From the NCBI RefSeq assembly GCF_000010285.1, contig NC_010617.1, positions 1,364,001 through 1,428,000 of the forward strand: a stretch of DNA of 64,000 nt. Reading direction: 5' to 3'. Position numbers and translations under genes: made by a program. The stretch is from Kocuria rhizophila DC2201. Lineage in GTDB: Bacteria > Actinomycetota > Actinomycetes > Actinomycetales > Micrococcaceae. A model generated the notes under the pieces. The model was not told the origin of the DNA. It made no database searches and worked only from the letters and a program-made list of their open reading frames with translations. This document shows positions 18,202 through 26,724 of this stretch, piece by piece. The number at the start of each line of letters is the position of its first letter. Positions within the stretch are counted from its first letter, which is position 1.

Positions 18202-18957
18202 ATGAGCACAGTGGCCGGCAAGACCGTGATCATCACCGGATCCTCGCGGGGGGTGGGCGCGGACACCGCCAAGATCCTCGCGGGCCAGGGCGCCAATGTG
18301 GTGATCAACTACCGCCAGAAGGCCCCGCGCGCCACCAAGGTGGTCAAGGAGATCACCGAGGCCGGCGGCCGCGCCATCGCCGTGCAGGCGGACATCACGG
18401 ACCCGGAGTCCCGCAGCGGTCTGTTCCGCGCCGCGGTGGACGAATTCGGCGGCGTGGACGTGCTGGTGCTCAACGCCTCCGGCGGCATGGAGACGGACCT
18501 CGGCGAGGACTACGCCCTGAAGCTCAACCGCGACGCGCAGAACGACACCCTCACCGAGGCCCTCGGCCTGCTGCCCGAGGGTGGCCGCGTGGTGTTCGTC
18601 ACGAGCCACCAGGCGCACTTCATCAACGAGGTCGAGACCATGCCCGAGTACGACGCCGTGGCCCGCTCCAAGCGTGCGGGGGAGGACACCCTCACGGCGA
18701 GGGTTCCCGAGATGGCGCAGCAGGGCGTGAGCTTCGTGGTGGTCTCCGCGGACATGATCGAGGGCACCGTGACCGCCACGCTGCTCAACCGTGCCCGCCC
18801 GGGTGCCCTGGACGAGCGGCGAGCTGCGGCCGGCAAGCTCTACACCGTCAACGAGTTCGCCCAGGAGATCGCCGCGATGGTCACCGCGGACGTGGAGTCC
18901 GGGCACGTGGAGCTCGTGGGCGGGGCCGAGGACTTCCTCTCCCAGGCGGGACAGTGA
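18202..18957 (+). CDS. Short-chain dehydrogenase/reductase with atypical active site
   Basis: This 251-residue protein has the SDR cofactor motif TGSSRGVGAD near residue 13 and a Rossmann core, with NASGG where NAG is usual. The catalytic region reads FVTSHQAHF, then PEYDAVARSKRAGED. Tyr and Lys are seven residues apart instead of four, so the YxxxK pair is not canonical. AAGGAGA lies upstream of ATG 18202, and the gene is 41 bases after fabG, probably in one operon. It may be a divergent enzyme or a non-catalytic SDR. It does not resemble InhA. Confidence 0.75.
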   Translation: MSTVAGKTVIITGSSRGVGADTAKILAGQGANVVINYRQKAPRATKVVKEITEAGGRAIAVQADITDPESRSGLFRAAVDEFGGVDVLVLNASGGMETDLGEDYALKLNRDAQNDTLTEALGLLPEGGRVVFVTSHQAHFINEVETMPEYDAVARSKRAGEDTLTARVPEMAQQGVSFVVVSADMIEGTVTATLLNRARPGALDERRAAAGKLYTVNEFAQEIAAMVTADVESGHVELVGGAEDFLSQAGQ

Positions 18958-18990
18958 CCGGCACCGTCACGCTCACCAACTAAGCCCCGC

Positions 18991-19032
18991 CGAGGACGAC
19001 GCTGCACGCGGACCGCGCGTGCGGCGTCCTCG
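18991..19032 (+). terminator. fabG-SDR operon terminator hairpin
   Basis: CGAGGACG (18991-18998) pairs with CGTCCTCG (19025-19032), and inner TGCACGCG/CGCGTGCG sequences extend the stem with a small bulge. It lies 33 bases after the SDR stop. Confidence 0.6.
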
Positions 19033-19143
19033 CGTTCCGGGCCCGCCCCGGTTCGAACGGTGCTGGGAACTGTGGTAGGTTTTCTGTCGTTGCCGAGGAC
19101 CACCGGGGTTTCGTTCGCACGAACCCCACCGGCCCGGACACCT

Positions 19144-19229
19144 GCGCGGGTGGCGGAATAGGCAGACGCGCTAGCTTGAGGTGCTAGTCCTCGTATTAGA
19201 GGGTGGGGGTTCAAGTCCCCCCTCGCGCA
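19144..19229 (+). tRNA. tRNA-Leu (anticodon GAG)
   Basis: The 86-base cloverleaf has a 7-bp acceptor stem (GCGCGGG with CTCGCGC, one G-U pair) and anticodon stem CTAGC/GCTAG around loop TTGAGGT, giving anticodon GAG. A long variable arm of class II type follows, then T arm GGGGGTTCAAGTCCCCC. CCA is not encoded. It reads CUC and CUU codons. A strong terminator follows nine bases downstream. Confidence 0.95.
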
Positions 19230-19237
19230 CAGAGAAG

Positions 19238-19272
19238 AACCCCGTTCGACCATCGGTCGGACGGGGTTTTCT
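19238..19272 (+). terminator. Intrinsic terminator after tRNA-Leu
   Basis: AACCCCGTTCGACC (19238-19251) pairs with GGTCGGACGGGGTT (19255-19268) with one mismatch, a three-base loop and a T run. It is the best classical terminator in the window. Confidence 0.88.
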
Positions 19273-19305
19273 CATTGCCGGCTCGCAGCCTGAGCGTCCC
19301 CGGTC

Positions 19306-20079
19306 TCAGAGCCCGTTCGCGGTGGCTCCGTGCGCTGCCTGCTCCGGGGTGAAGCCCTCGAAGACGAGCTGGTCGATCAGGGCCGCACGCGAGTACCCGG
19401 ACATGTCCAGGTACTGCTTGCCCTTCTTGGCCGCCTGCGCCATGTAGTCCGGGCTGGTGGTGTCCACGCCGTAGGTGGCCTGCTCGGTGGTGAAGCCCTC
19501 GAACTGCAGCTGCTCGATCAGACCGCTGCGGGAGAACGCGGACGTGCGGAGGTAGTCCTCGGCCTTCTTGGCGGCCTGCTCGTCGTAGTTGGTGGAGAGG
19601 CTGTCCACGGCGGCCGTGGCCTCCTGGGCGGTGAAGCCCTCGAACTGCAGCTGCTCGATCAGACCGCTGCGGGAGAATGCCGTGAACGCGAGGTACTCGG
19701 ACGCCTTGCGGGTGGCGCTGTGCTGCGACACGCCGCCCTTGCCCGTGCTGCTGCTCGCGCCGGATTCCGCGTCGTCACCGCTCGGGGAACGCGAACCGGT
19801 CGTGTCCTTGGCCGGGCTCGGTGCGGGCGGTTCGGGGGCGGAACTCTCCGCGACCGCCACGTACGAGGTGCTCTCATCGGCCGGCGTCTCGGCGGCCTCG
19901 ACGGTCTGGGCCGCGTCGGACGACGGCGCAGTGACCGTCTCGGTCGAGGAGCTGGACGCGGCGGAGCTCTGCGTCGGAGCGGGTGCCACGGAGGACGTGG
20001 TGGATCCGCACCCGGACAGCAGTGCGAGAGCCACGGTGCCGCCGGAGAGCAGGAGAACGGGGGAGGGTCGCTGAGCCAA
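19306..20079 (-). CDS. Lipoprotein with three Ltp-type helical repeats
   Basis: The protein is exported and lipid-anchored: a short N-terminus, a hydrophobic segment LLLSGGTVALALLSGC and a lipobox LLSGC. A Ser/Thr/Ala/Pro/Glu-rich linker of about 110 residues follows. Then come three tandem repeats of about 47 residues, each built as YL...FSRSGLIEQLQFEGFT, the Ltp-type helix-turn-helix (Pfam Lipoprotein_Ltp). The founding member, Ltp of streptococcal phage TP-J34, blocks DNA injection by other phages. I chose TTG 20079 because GAAAGG lies six bases upstream and the signal peptide becomes normal; an ATG at 20151 would add 24 residues of promoter-like sequence. A role in phage exclusion is inference; many hosts carry such domains. 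Confidence 0.8.
   Translation of the reverse strand: MAQRPSPVLLLSGGTVALALLSGCGSTTSSVAPAPTQSSAASSSSTETVTAPSSDAAQTVEAAETPADESTSYVAVAESSAPEPPAPSPAKDTTGSRSPSGDDAESGASSSTGKGGVSQHSATRKASEYLAFTAFSRSGLIEQLQFEGFTAQEATAAVDSLSTNYDEQAAKKAEDYLRTSAFSRSGLIEQLQFEGFTTEQATYGVDTTSPDYMAQAAKKGKQYLDMSGYSRAALIDQLVFEGFTPEQAAHGATANGL
19489..19536 (-). repeat. 48-bp exact direct repeat inside the Ltp gene (second copy 19630-19677)
   Basis: Positions 19489-19536 and 19630-19677 are identical over 48 bases and 141 bases (47 codons) apart, coding FSRSGLIEQLQFEGFT in repeats one and two. Identity at synonymous sites points to recent duplication or gene conversion. The third repeat has diverged. Confidence 0.85.
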
Positions 20080-20121
20080 GGCGGGCCTTTCGGTGAGGGA
20101 TGTGCCGAGACGGCATATCAA

Positions 20122-20151
20122 ATGTATGAGCATGTATTTGCTTTCATACAT
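20122..20151. promoter_or_regulatory. AT-rich inverted repeat upstream of the Ltp lipoprotein
   Basis: ATGTATGA (20122-20129) and TCATACAT (20144-20151) are exact inverted repeats 14 bases apart, with a further ATGTAT at 20132-20137. The tract is strikingly AT-rich for this genome and lies in the promoter region of the lipoprotein gene. It may be a repressor operator. Confidence 0.45.
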
Positions 20152-20356
20152 AGTGACATCCGGACGCCCCCGTGGATGCCCCCACTACGGCCTACACGTG
20201 CCGCCCCGCGGCCGGGGCCCGGGCACCTGGGCAGGGCGCGGCCGGACCCGTAGCATGAGGGTCAGTGACCCGCGGCGTGCAGTGCAGCGGCGTCGTCATC
20301 AGGGCCGCAGCGCAGGGCGCGGACGGTCGCCCTCGCTTCGAGACCCCAGGTGAGAC

Positions 20357-22684
20357 ATGCCGAGCAACCCCGAGCCATCCCCCAAGGTGAGCAGCCGGCT
20401 GAGGGGAGTCCCGCCGACCGTACCGGAGGGCGCGACCGCGCGGGAGAGTGCTGAGGGCCCGCAGAACGCGGGCGGGGGCCGTGCCGCTGGCCCGATGACT
20501 CGCACCTCGTCGGATCGCGACAGGGGCCGTCTGCGCGGCGGCACCGGTGTACCCGGGTGGCTGCGCTGGCTGACCCCCGTGGTGCTCGTGCTCGTGTGGT
20601 TCGGCGTCATGGGCGTGGGCGGGCCCACGTTCGGGAAGCTCTCGGACGTCACGTCCAACTCGCAGGCGGACTTCCTGCCCGTGGATTCCCAGGCCACGCA
20701 GGTGCAGGACCGGCTGGGGGAGTTCCGCGACACGGATGGGATCCCCGCCATCGTGGTGATGGAGTCACAGTCCGAGATCACGGCGTCCCAGCTGGACCGG
20801 ATCCGCACCGGCACCCGCGAGCTGGCGGGTGCCGCCGACGTGCTGGAGGTCTCGCCGCCCATCCCGTCCGAGGACGGACGGGCCGTGGAGGTGGTCGTGC
20901 TCCTGGACTCCGCCGCGGACACCGGGGACGCCGTGGCCGGGCTGCGCGAGAAGCTGACGGACCTCACCCCGGAGGGCCTCGCCGTGGCGGTGACCGGGCC
21001 CGCGGGTCTCGTGGCGGACCTCTCCGAGGCGTTCTCCGGCATCGACGGGCTGCTGCTGGGAGTCGCGCTGCTCGCGGTGCTGGTGATCCTGGTGGTCGTC
21101 TACCGCTCGCCCCTGCTCCCGCTGCTGGTGCTGCTCACGAGCGTGGCGGCGCTGTGCGGGGCGATCCTCGCGGTGTACCTGCTGGCGGAGCGCGGCGTGA
21201 TCGCCCTGAGCGGGCAGACGCAGGGCATCATGTCGATCATCGTGATCGGCGCGGCCACCGACTACGGGCTGCTCTACACCGCGCGGTTCCGGGAGGCCCT
21301 GCACACCACCTCGTCCCGCTGGACCGCCACTCGGATCGCGTGGCGGGGCACCGTCCCGGCCGTGCTGGCCTCCGGGGCCACCGTGATCGCCGGTCTGCTG
21401 TGCCTGCTGCTCTCGGACCTCTCCTCCAACCGCGGGGTGGGTCCCGCCACGGCCATCGGCGTGGTCTTCGCGATCCTCGCGGGGCTGACCCTGCTGCCGG
21501 CCCTGCTCGCGGTTTTCGGCCGCGTGGCGCTGTGGCCCAAGACTCCGCGCGTGGACGAGCACCCCGAGGCGCACGCGCAGGCCATGGACCCCTACGCCCA
21601 CCGGGGCGTGTGGCCCGCCGTGGCCCGGCTGGTGGACCGGAGGTCGCGCGCGGTGTGGCTCGTGTGCACCCTGCTGCTCGGAGTGGCCGCGGTCGGAGCC
21701 ACCCAGCTGGACGCGGACGGCGTGCCCGAGTCCGAGTTCGTGCTGGGGCAGTCCGAGGCCCGGGACGGCACCGCCGTGCTGGAGCGCCACTTCCCGGGCG
21801 GCTCCGGGGACCCGGTGTACATCATCGCCGCCCGCTCAGAGGCCGAGGACGTGGCCCGGCACCTCGCCGCGGACGACGACGTCGCCTCGGTTGCCTTCAC
21901 CGCGCGCGACTCCCCGAGTGGGACCCTCCCGTACCCCGCTCCGCAGGCCGGGCCGTTCGCGGGGGTCGAGCCCACCGTGAGCCGCGGGGACGTGCTGATC
22001 CAGGCCACCCTCACCTCCGCCTCGGACTCCGAGCAGGCCCAGGCCGCGGTGCAGCGGCTGCGCGGGGAGCTGGCCGAGATCACCCCGGAGGCCGCCGTGG
22101 GCGGCACCTCCGCCGTGCAGGTGGACACCATCGCCGCCTCCGAGCGGGACCGTGCGGTGATCATCCCCGTGATCCTGGTGGTGATCCTGCTGGTGCTCAT
22201 GGTCCTGCTGCGCAGCGTGCTGATGCCCGTGCTGCTGATCGCCACCACGGTGCTGTCCTTCCTGGCGGCGCTGGGAGTATCCACCCTCGTGTTCGAGCTG
22301 CTGGACCTCAACCAGGCGGACCCCACCGTGCCCCTGTTCGGCTTCGTGTTCCTGGTGGCGCTGGGCATCGACTACAACATCTTCCTCATGAGCCGCGTGC
22401 GCGAGGAAGTGCTCGGCGCCGGGCACCGCGCGGGCGTGCTCGCGGGGCTCATCACCACCGGCGGGGTCATCACCTCCGCGGGCATCGTGCTCGCGGCCAC
22501 CTTCGCGGCCCTGGCCGTGCTGCCCATCCTGTTCCTCGTGCAGCTGGCGGTGATCGTGACCATCGGCGTGCTGCTGGACACCATCGTGGTGCGCTCGCTG
22601 CTGGTGCCCGCCCTGGTGCTGGACGTCGGGCCCCGTTCGTGGTGGCCCTCGCGCGTGGGCACCCCCGGCCGGCACCGGGCGTAG
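20357..22684 (+). CDS. MMPL/RND family membrane transporter
   Basis: This 775-residue protein is built of two halves, each with an outer domain followed by five or so helices, the MmpL/HpnN-like RND design for lipid or small-molecule export. The family motifs ATDYGLLYTARFREAL (first half) and GIDYNIFLMSRVREEV (second half) carry the proton-relay-type Asp-Tyr pairs. A polar N-terminal stretch of about 65 residues precedes helix 1 (WLTPVVLVLVWFGVMGVGG), so the true start could be the later ATG at residue 47. TAGCAT about 100 bases upstream is a weak promoter candidate. No lipid synthesis gene is adjacent, so the cargo is unknown. Confidence 0.87.
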   Translation: MPSNPEPSPKVSSRLRGVPPTVPEGATARESAEGPQNAGGGRAAGPMTRTSSDRDRGRLRGGTGVPGWLRWLTPVVLVLVWFGVMGVGGPTFGKLSDVTSNSQADFLPVDSQATQVQDRLGEFRDTDGIPAIVVMESQSEITASQLDRIRTGTRELAGAADVLEVSPPIPSEDGRAVEVVVLLDSAADTGDAVAGLREKLTDLTPEGLAVAVTGPAGLVADLSEAFSGIDGLLLGVALLAVLVILVVVYRSPLLPLLVLLTSVAALCGAILAVYLLAERGVIALSGQTQGIMSIIVIGAATDYGLLYTARFREALHTTSSRWTATRIAWRGTVPAVLASGATVIAGLLCLLLSDLSSNRGVGPATAIGVVFAILAGLTLLPALLAVFGRVALWPKTPRVDEHPEAHAQAMDPYAHRGVWPAVARLVDRRSRAVWLVCTLLLGVAAVGATQLDADGVPESEFVLGQSEARDGTAVLERHFPGGSGDPVYIIAARSEAEDVARHLAADDDVASVAFTARDSPSGTLPYPAPQAGPFAGVEPTVSRGDVLIQATLTSASDSEQAQAAVQRLRGELAEITPEAAVGGTSAVQVDTIAASERDRAVIIPVILVVILLVLMVLLRSVLMPVLLIATTVLSFLAALGVSTLVFELLDLNQADPTVPLFGFVFLVALGIDYNIFLMSRVREEVLGAGHRAGVLAGLITTGGVITSAGIVLAATFAALAVLPILFLVQLAVIVTIGVLLDTIVVRSLLVPALVLDVGPRSWWPSRVGTPGRHRA

Positions 22685-22822
22685 CGGATCCGCGCCCGGG
22701 CCGGGCCCCGGTCGTGGCACACACCCGAGCGGTGAGCAGGCATACCGGTCCCGCGCGCCGCGCACCCTGCGACGACCGGCGGCGGGGGCCCGCGGGCTTT
22801 GTGCGCCCCACCGCGTGGCCGA

Positions 22823-22828
22823 TACACT
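22823..22828 (+). promoter_or_regulatory. -10 element of serB
   Basis: TACACT is followed by six bases and ATG 22835, predicting a leaderless serB transcript. Confidence 0.55.
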
Positions 22829-22834
22829 GCGGCC

Positions 22835-23764
22835 ATGCCCCAGAACTGTGCCGTCGTCGCCCTTTCCGTCTCACCGGACGAGGAAGCCACGCGCGCCGTC
22901 GTGGACGCCGTGCAGCGGGCCGGGATCCCCGTGGACTCGCCCACCTGGGTGCGCGTCACCGGCACCGCCTCGGACGACCAGGCCGCGGACGTGGAGGGCT
23001 ACAACGCCCTGAGCATCCCCGCCGAGGTCGAGGACGTCCCCGCTCTGCGCCGCGCACTGCAGCCGGACCCGCAGGAGCAACTGGTGCCCGGGGTGGACCT
23101 CGACGTCGTCGAGCGCCGCTGGATGCACCACGAGCGCCGCAAGCTCGTGGTGCTGGACGTGGACTCCACGCTCGTGCGCCAAGAGGTTATCGAGCTGCTC
23201 GCGGCCCACGCCGGCCGCGAGGCCGAGGTCGCGGAGGTCACCGGGCGGGCCATGCGCGGGGAGATCGACTTCGAGCAGTCCCTGCGCGAGCGCGTGGCCG
23301 TGCTGGCGGGGCTGCCCGCGGAGGTGATCGGCGACGTCGCCGCCGCCGTGCGGCTGTCCCCGGGCGCGCAGGTGCTCGTGCGCACCCTGCTCAAGGAGGG
23401 TCACGCGGTGGCCGCCGTCTCCGGCGGATTCGAGCAGGTGCTCGCCCCGCTGGCGGAAACCCTCGAGCTCACGCGCCACGCCGCGAACACCCTGGAGGTC
23501 CAGGACGGCGTGCTCACGGGCCGAGTGACGGGCCCCGTGGTGGACGGCGCCGCCAAGGCCCGCCTCGTCGTCGAGTGGGCGCAGGAGCTGGGAGTGGCCC
23601 CCGAGGACGTCATGGTGGTCGGGGACGGCGCCAACGACGTCCCGATGGCCCGCACCGCGGGACTGTCCGTGGCGTACCGGGCGAAGCCCGCGCTGCGTGC
23701 CGTGGCGGACACCCAGCTGAGCCTGCCCAACCTGGACGCCCTGCGGTTCTTCCTGGACCTGTGA
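22835..23764 (+). CDS. serB: Phosphoserine phosphatase SerB
   Basis: SerB removes phosphate from phosphoserine in the last step of serine synthesis. In this 309-residue protein a divergent ACT-like N-terminal region of about 95 residues precedes the HAD domain. The nucleophile motif is DVDST at 108-112, motif II is in AVSGGFEQVL and motif IV is VVGDGANDVPMARTAGL. These are the diagnostic SerB sequences. The start is supported by the leaderless promoter. The next gene begins 78 bases later with its own -10 box. Confidence 0.94.
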   Translation: MPQNCAVVALSVSPDEEATRAVVDAVQRAGIPVDSPTWVRVTGTASDDQAADVEGYNALSIPAEVEDVPALRRALQPDPQEQLVPGVDLDVVERRWMHHERRKLVVLDVDSTLVRQEVIELLAAHAGREAEVAEVTGRAMRGEIDFEQSLRERVAVLAGLPAEVIGDVAAAVRLSPGAQVLVRTLLKEGHAVAAVSGGFEQVLAPLAETLELTRHAANTLEVQDGVLTGRVTGPVVDGAAKARLVVEWAQELGVAPEDVMVVGDGANDVPMARTAGLSVAYRAKPALRAVADTQLSLPNLDALRFFLDL

Positions 23765-23829
23765 ACCGCGTCCCGCTCCGGGAGGCCGCCGCCGGTGCGC
23801 CGGACTGCGGAGCGGCGGGCCCCGGGCAC

Positions 23830-23835
23830 TAGAGT
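23830..23835 (+). promoter_or_regulatory. -10 element of the lone ABC ATPase
   Basis: TAGAGT, seven bases, then ATG 23843: another leaderless arrangement. Confidence 0.45.
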
Positions 23836-23842
23836 TGCCGTC

Positions 23843-24625
23843 ATGAGTGCAGTTCTTGAATTGGTGGACGTCACCGTGGTCCGCGGTGAGAAGACCCTGC
23901 TGGATTCCGTGGACTGGACCGTGCAGGACGGCGAGCGCTGGGTGATCCTGGGCCCCAACGGCGCGGGCAAGTCCACCCTGCTGTCCATTGCCGCGGCACG
24001 GCTGCACCCCACCCGCGGGATGGTCGACATCCTGGACGAGATCCTCGGGGCGGTGGACGTGTTCGAGCTGCGTCCGCGCATCGGTGTCAGCTCCGCGCCG
24101 CTGGCCGGGCAGATCCCGCACGCGGAGTCCGTGGCGGACGTGGTGCTCACCGCGGCGTACGGCGTGACCGGGCGGTGGCGGGAGGAGTACGACGCCGCCG
24201 ACGCGGCGCGCGCCGAGGAGCTGCTGGACGCGTGGGGCCTGGCCCCCTTGCGGGAGCGCCGCTACGGGACTCTGTCCGAGGGGGAGCGCAAGCGGGTGCT
24301 GATCGCGCGTGCGCTGATGACGGACCCCGAGCTGCTGCTGCTGGACGAACCGGCCGCCGGTCTGGACGTGGGGGGCCGTGAGAAGCTCGTGCAGCGCCTG
24401 GACGAGCTCGCCCGGGACGAGGCCGCCCCGGCCATGGTCATGGTCACCCACCACCTGGAGGAGGTCCCGGACGGCTTCACGCACGCGCTGCTGCTGCGCG
24501 AGGGTCGGATCGTGGCCGCGGGGCCCGTGGGGCAGGTGATGACCCAGAAGAACCTCTCCGAGACGTTCGACATGGCCCTGAAGCTCGTCAGGGTGGGCCA
24601 CCGCTACGCCGCGTTCGCGCGCTGA
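23843..24625 (+). CDS. ABC ATPase without a permease partner
   Basis: This 260-residue ATPase has Walker A GPNGAGKST, signature LSEGERKRVLIARAL (Glu in place of the second Gly-site residue, as in ModF/YlmA-like proteins) and Walker B LLLLDEPAAGLDV. A His switch occurs in VTHHLEEV. No permease or binding protein lies beside it, and the only neighbour is a TauE/SafE permease nine bases downstream. It could act with a distant permease or in a non-transport role. Confidence 0.82.
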   Translation: MSAVLELVDVTVVRGEKTLLDSVDWTVQDGERWVILGPNGAGKSTLLSIAAARLHPTRGMVDILDEILGAVDVFELRPRIGVSSAPLAGQIPHAESVADVVLTAAYGVTGRWREEYDAADAARAEELLDAWGLAPLRERRYGTLSEGERKRVLIARALMTDPELLLLDEPAAGLDVGGREKLVQRLDELARDEAAPAMVMVTHHLEEVPDGFTHALLLREGRIVAAGPVGQVMTQKNLSETFDMALKLVRVGHRYAAFAR

Positions 24626-24634
24626 GCCGCCCGC

Positions 24635-25555
24635 ATGATGCACCTCAGCGCAGCCCTTCCCACCCAGTTGCTCGGCGCCGGGGGCGCCGTGGGCTTCGAG
24701 TGGTGGCAGGTGCTGCTCATCCTGGTGGCCGGGCTGTGGGCCGGGACCATCAACACCATCGTGGGCTCGGGAACCCTCGTGACGTTCCCCGTGCTCGTGA
24801 CCATGGGGGTTCCCCCGGTCACGGCGTCCATGTCCAACGCGATGGGGCTGATCGCGGGCAACCTGACCGGCGCCTGGAGCTACCGCAGCGAGCTGCGCGG
24901 GCTCAGGCGCACCCTGCTCAAGCTGCTGCCGTGCTCGGTGGCCGGCGGGGTGATCGGTGCCGTGCTGCTGCTGCACCTGCCCGAAGAGGTCTTCGAGGTC
25001 GTCGCGCCCGCGCTGATCGTGGTGGCCCTGCTGTTCGTGGTGTTCCAGCCGCGGCTGCAGGCCGTGGTGCGTGCCCGCAAGGAGCGCCAGGCGAGCACCC
25101 CGGGTGCCTCTCAGGGCGCATCGGGGCACGACGCCGCTGTCCCCGCCGAGGGGGGCACGGCGTCGTCGTCCGTGCAGCCCGACGGCGCGCGGCAGCCCGC
25201 GATCCTGTACGTGCTCGTGTTCCTGGCCGGGATCTATGGCGGGTACTTCGTGGCGGCGCAGGGCGTGCTGCTCGTGGGCATCCTGGGGGTGTTCCTGCTG
25301 GCTCCGCTGCAGTCCGCGAACGCCGTGAAGAACGCGCTCGTGGCCGCGGTGAACATCGTGGCCGCCGTCTCCTATGTGCTGCTCGCGTTCGAGCGCATCA
25401 ACTGGTGGGTCGTGCTGCTCATCGCCGTGAGCTCCACCGTGGGCTCGTGGCTGGGGGCGAAGATCGGCAAGCGGATGTCCCCGGTGGTGCTGCGCAGCGT
25501 GATCGTGGTCCTGGGGCTGGTGGCACTGGCGAACATGGTGTCCAAGCTGCTCTGA
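24635..25555 (+). CDS. TauE/SafE family membrane permease (sulfite exporter-like)
   Basis: This 306-residue permease has seven to eight helices in two halves. The N-terminal half has the family hallmark AGTINTIVGSGTLVTFPVLV and ends near residue 147. A polar loop of about 45 residues (QASTPGASQGASGHDAAVPA) follows, then the second half with GGYFVAAQGVLLVG. Family members export sulfite, sulfoacetate or related anions. It starts nine bases after the ATPase stop and is probably co-transcribed. The loop carries two near-copies of the dispersed motif (25127-25137 and about 25158), suggesting the motif accumulates where protein sequence is free to vary. Confidence 0.83.
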   Translation: MMHLSAALPTQLLGAGGAVGFEWWQVLLILVAGLWAGTINTIVGSGTLVTFPVLVTMGVPPVTASMSNAMGLIAGNLTGAWSYRSELRGLRRTLLKLLPCSVAGGVIGAVLLLHLPEEVFEVVAPALIVVALLFVVFQPRLQAVVRARKERQASTPGASQGASGHDAAVPAEGGTASSSVQPDGARQPAILYVLVFLAGIYGGYFVAAQGVLLVGILGVFLLAPLQSANAVKNALVAAVNIVAAVSYVLLAFERINWWVVLLIAVSSTVGSWLGAKIGKRMSPVVLRSVIVVLGLVALANMVSKLL

Positions 25556-25706
25556 CGAGAGCCTCCGGCGAGCGTACGAGCACGTGCGCGCGCCCAGATC
25601 GCGCCGCGCTGGCCCGTCCGCGGCCCTCCCGGATCCCGCGCGCCGGCCCGGTGCACGCCCGGCACGCACCACAACGAATTCCCATCCCGACGACCCAGGA
25701 AGTCCC

Positions 25707-26534
25707 GTGACCTCACCCGCACCCCTGTCCGAGCGCATCGTGGAACTGAGCGATCCCGCCGATCCCCGCGTAGCCGACTACACGAGCCTCACGGACGTGT
25801 CCTTGCGCCGGAAGCTGGAGCCCGAGCGCGGGCTGTACCTCGCGGAGTCCTCCAAGGTGCTGCGCCGCGCGCTCGACGCCGGGCACCGGCCTCGGTCCTT
25901 CTTCATGGCCGAGAAATGGTTGGACGGCCTCCGTGACGTGCTGGAGGCATACGACGTGCCCGTGTACGTGGGCGCGGACGAGGTGCTGGAGCAGATCACC
26001 GGCTTCCACCTGCACCGGGGCGCCATGGCGGCCATGCACCGGCCCGAGCCGCTGCCCCTGGAGTCGGTGCTGGCCTCGGCGCGGCGCGTGGCCATCCTGG
26101 AGGACATCGTGGACCACACGAACGTGGGCGCCATCTTCCGCTCGGCCGCGGCCCTGGACGTCGACGCCGTGCTGGTCACCCCGCGCTGCGCGGACCCTCT
26201 GTACCGGCGCGCGGTGCGGGTGTCCATGGGCACGGTCTTCCAGGTTCCGTGGGTGCGCCTGGAGCACTGGACCGCGGACCTGCAGCGCGTCAAGGACGCC
26301 GGGTTCCTCACCGCCGCACTCGCCCTGAGCGACGACGCCGTGACCGTGGACGCCCTGGCGGCCGAGGCACCGGAGAAGCTCGCACTGATCCTCGGCACCG
26401 AGGGCCAGGGGCTGGGGGCGGCCACCCTGCACCACGCGGACCGGCACGTGATCATCCCCATGAGCCACGGGGTGGACTCGCTCAACGTGGCGGCGGCGAG
26501 TGCGGTGGCGTTCTGGGAGACGCGGCCGCGCTGA
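25707..26534 (+). CDS. SpoU/TrmH family RNA 2'-O-methyltransferase
   Basis: This 275-residue enzyme methylates ribose 2'-OH in tRNA or rRNA using SAM. An N-terminal substrate-binding region (LYLAESSKVLRRALDAGHRP) precedes the SPOUT domain. The three motifs are visible: DHTNVGAIFRSAAALDVDAV, LILGTEGQGLG and IIPMSHGVDSLNVAAASAV. GTG 25707 is preceded by AGGA with about six bases between. Target position cannot be assigned. Confidence 0.88.
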   Translation: MTSPAPLSERIVELSDPADPRVADYTSLTDVSLRRKLEPERGLYLAESSKVLRRALDAGHRPRSFFMAEKWLDGLRDVLEAYDVPVYVGADEVLEQITGFHLHRGAMAAMHRPEPLPLESVLASARRVAILEDIVDHTNVGAIFRSAAALDVDAVLVTPRCADPLYRRAVRVSMGTVFQVPWVRLEHWTADLQRVKDAGFLTAALALSDDAVTVDALAAEAPEKLALILGTEGQGLGAATLHHADRHVIIPMSHGVDSLNVAAASAVAFWETRPR

Positions 26535-26724
26535 GGCCGCTGAGCCGCGGTCCGTACAGGGCGGCGTCGTCGCGCTCGAGCCCGGTGAGGGCTCCCCAGG
26601 GCCCGGCGACGGGCACGCGGTGCGAGGGGCGCCCACCGGGCACGGTTTCACAGACGACGACGGGCGGCTCCCCTGGTGGGAAACCGCCCGTCGGCGTGTC
26701 AGCGGCGAGGTGGCGCGAGGGCCG

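Noticed and set aside
20080-20151. ATG 20151 as the Ltp lipoprotein start
   Set aside because: It adds 24 residues before the signal peptide from sequence that looks like a promoter, and no ribosome site precedes it.
20557-23832. A 1,091-codon frame across the MMPL and serB genes
   Set aside because: Composition is Arg/Gly/Ala/Pro-rich throughout and it crosses two well-recognised genes in another frame.
22871-25738. A 955-codon minus-strand frame
   Set aside because: Antisense to serB, the ABC ATPase and the TauE permease, all of which carry clear motifs.
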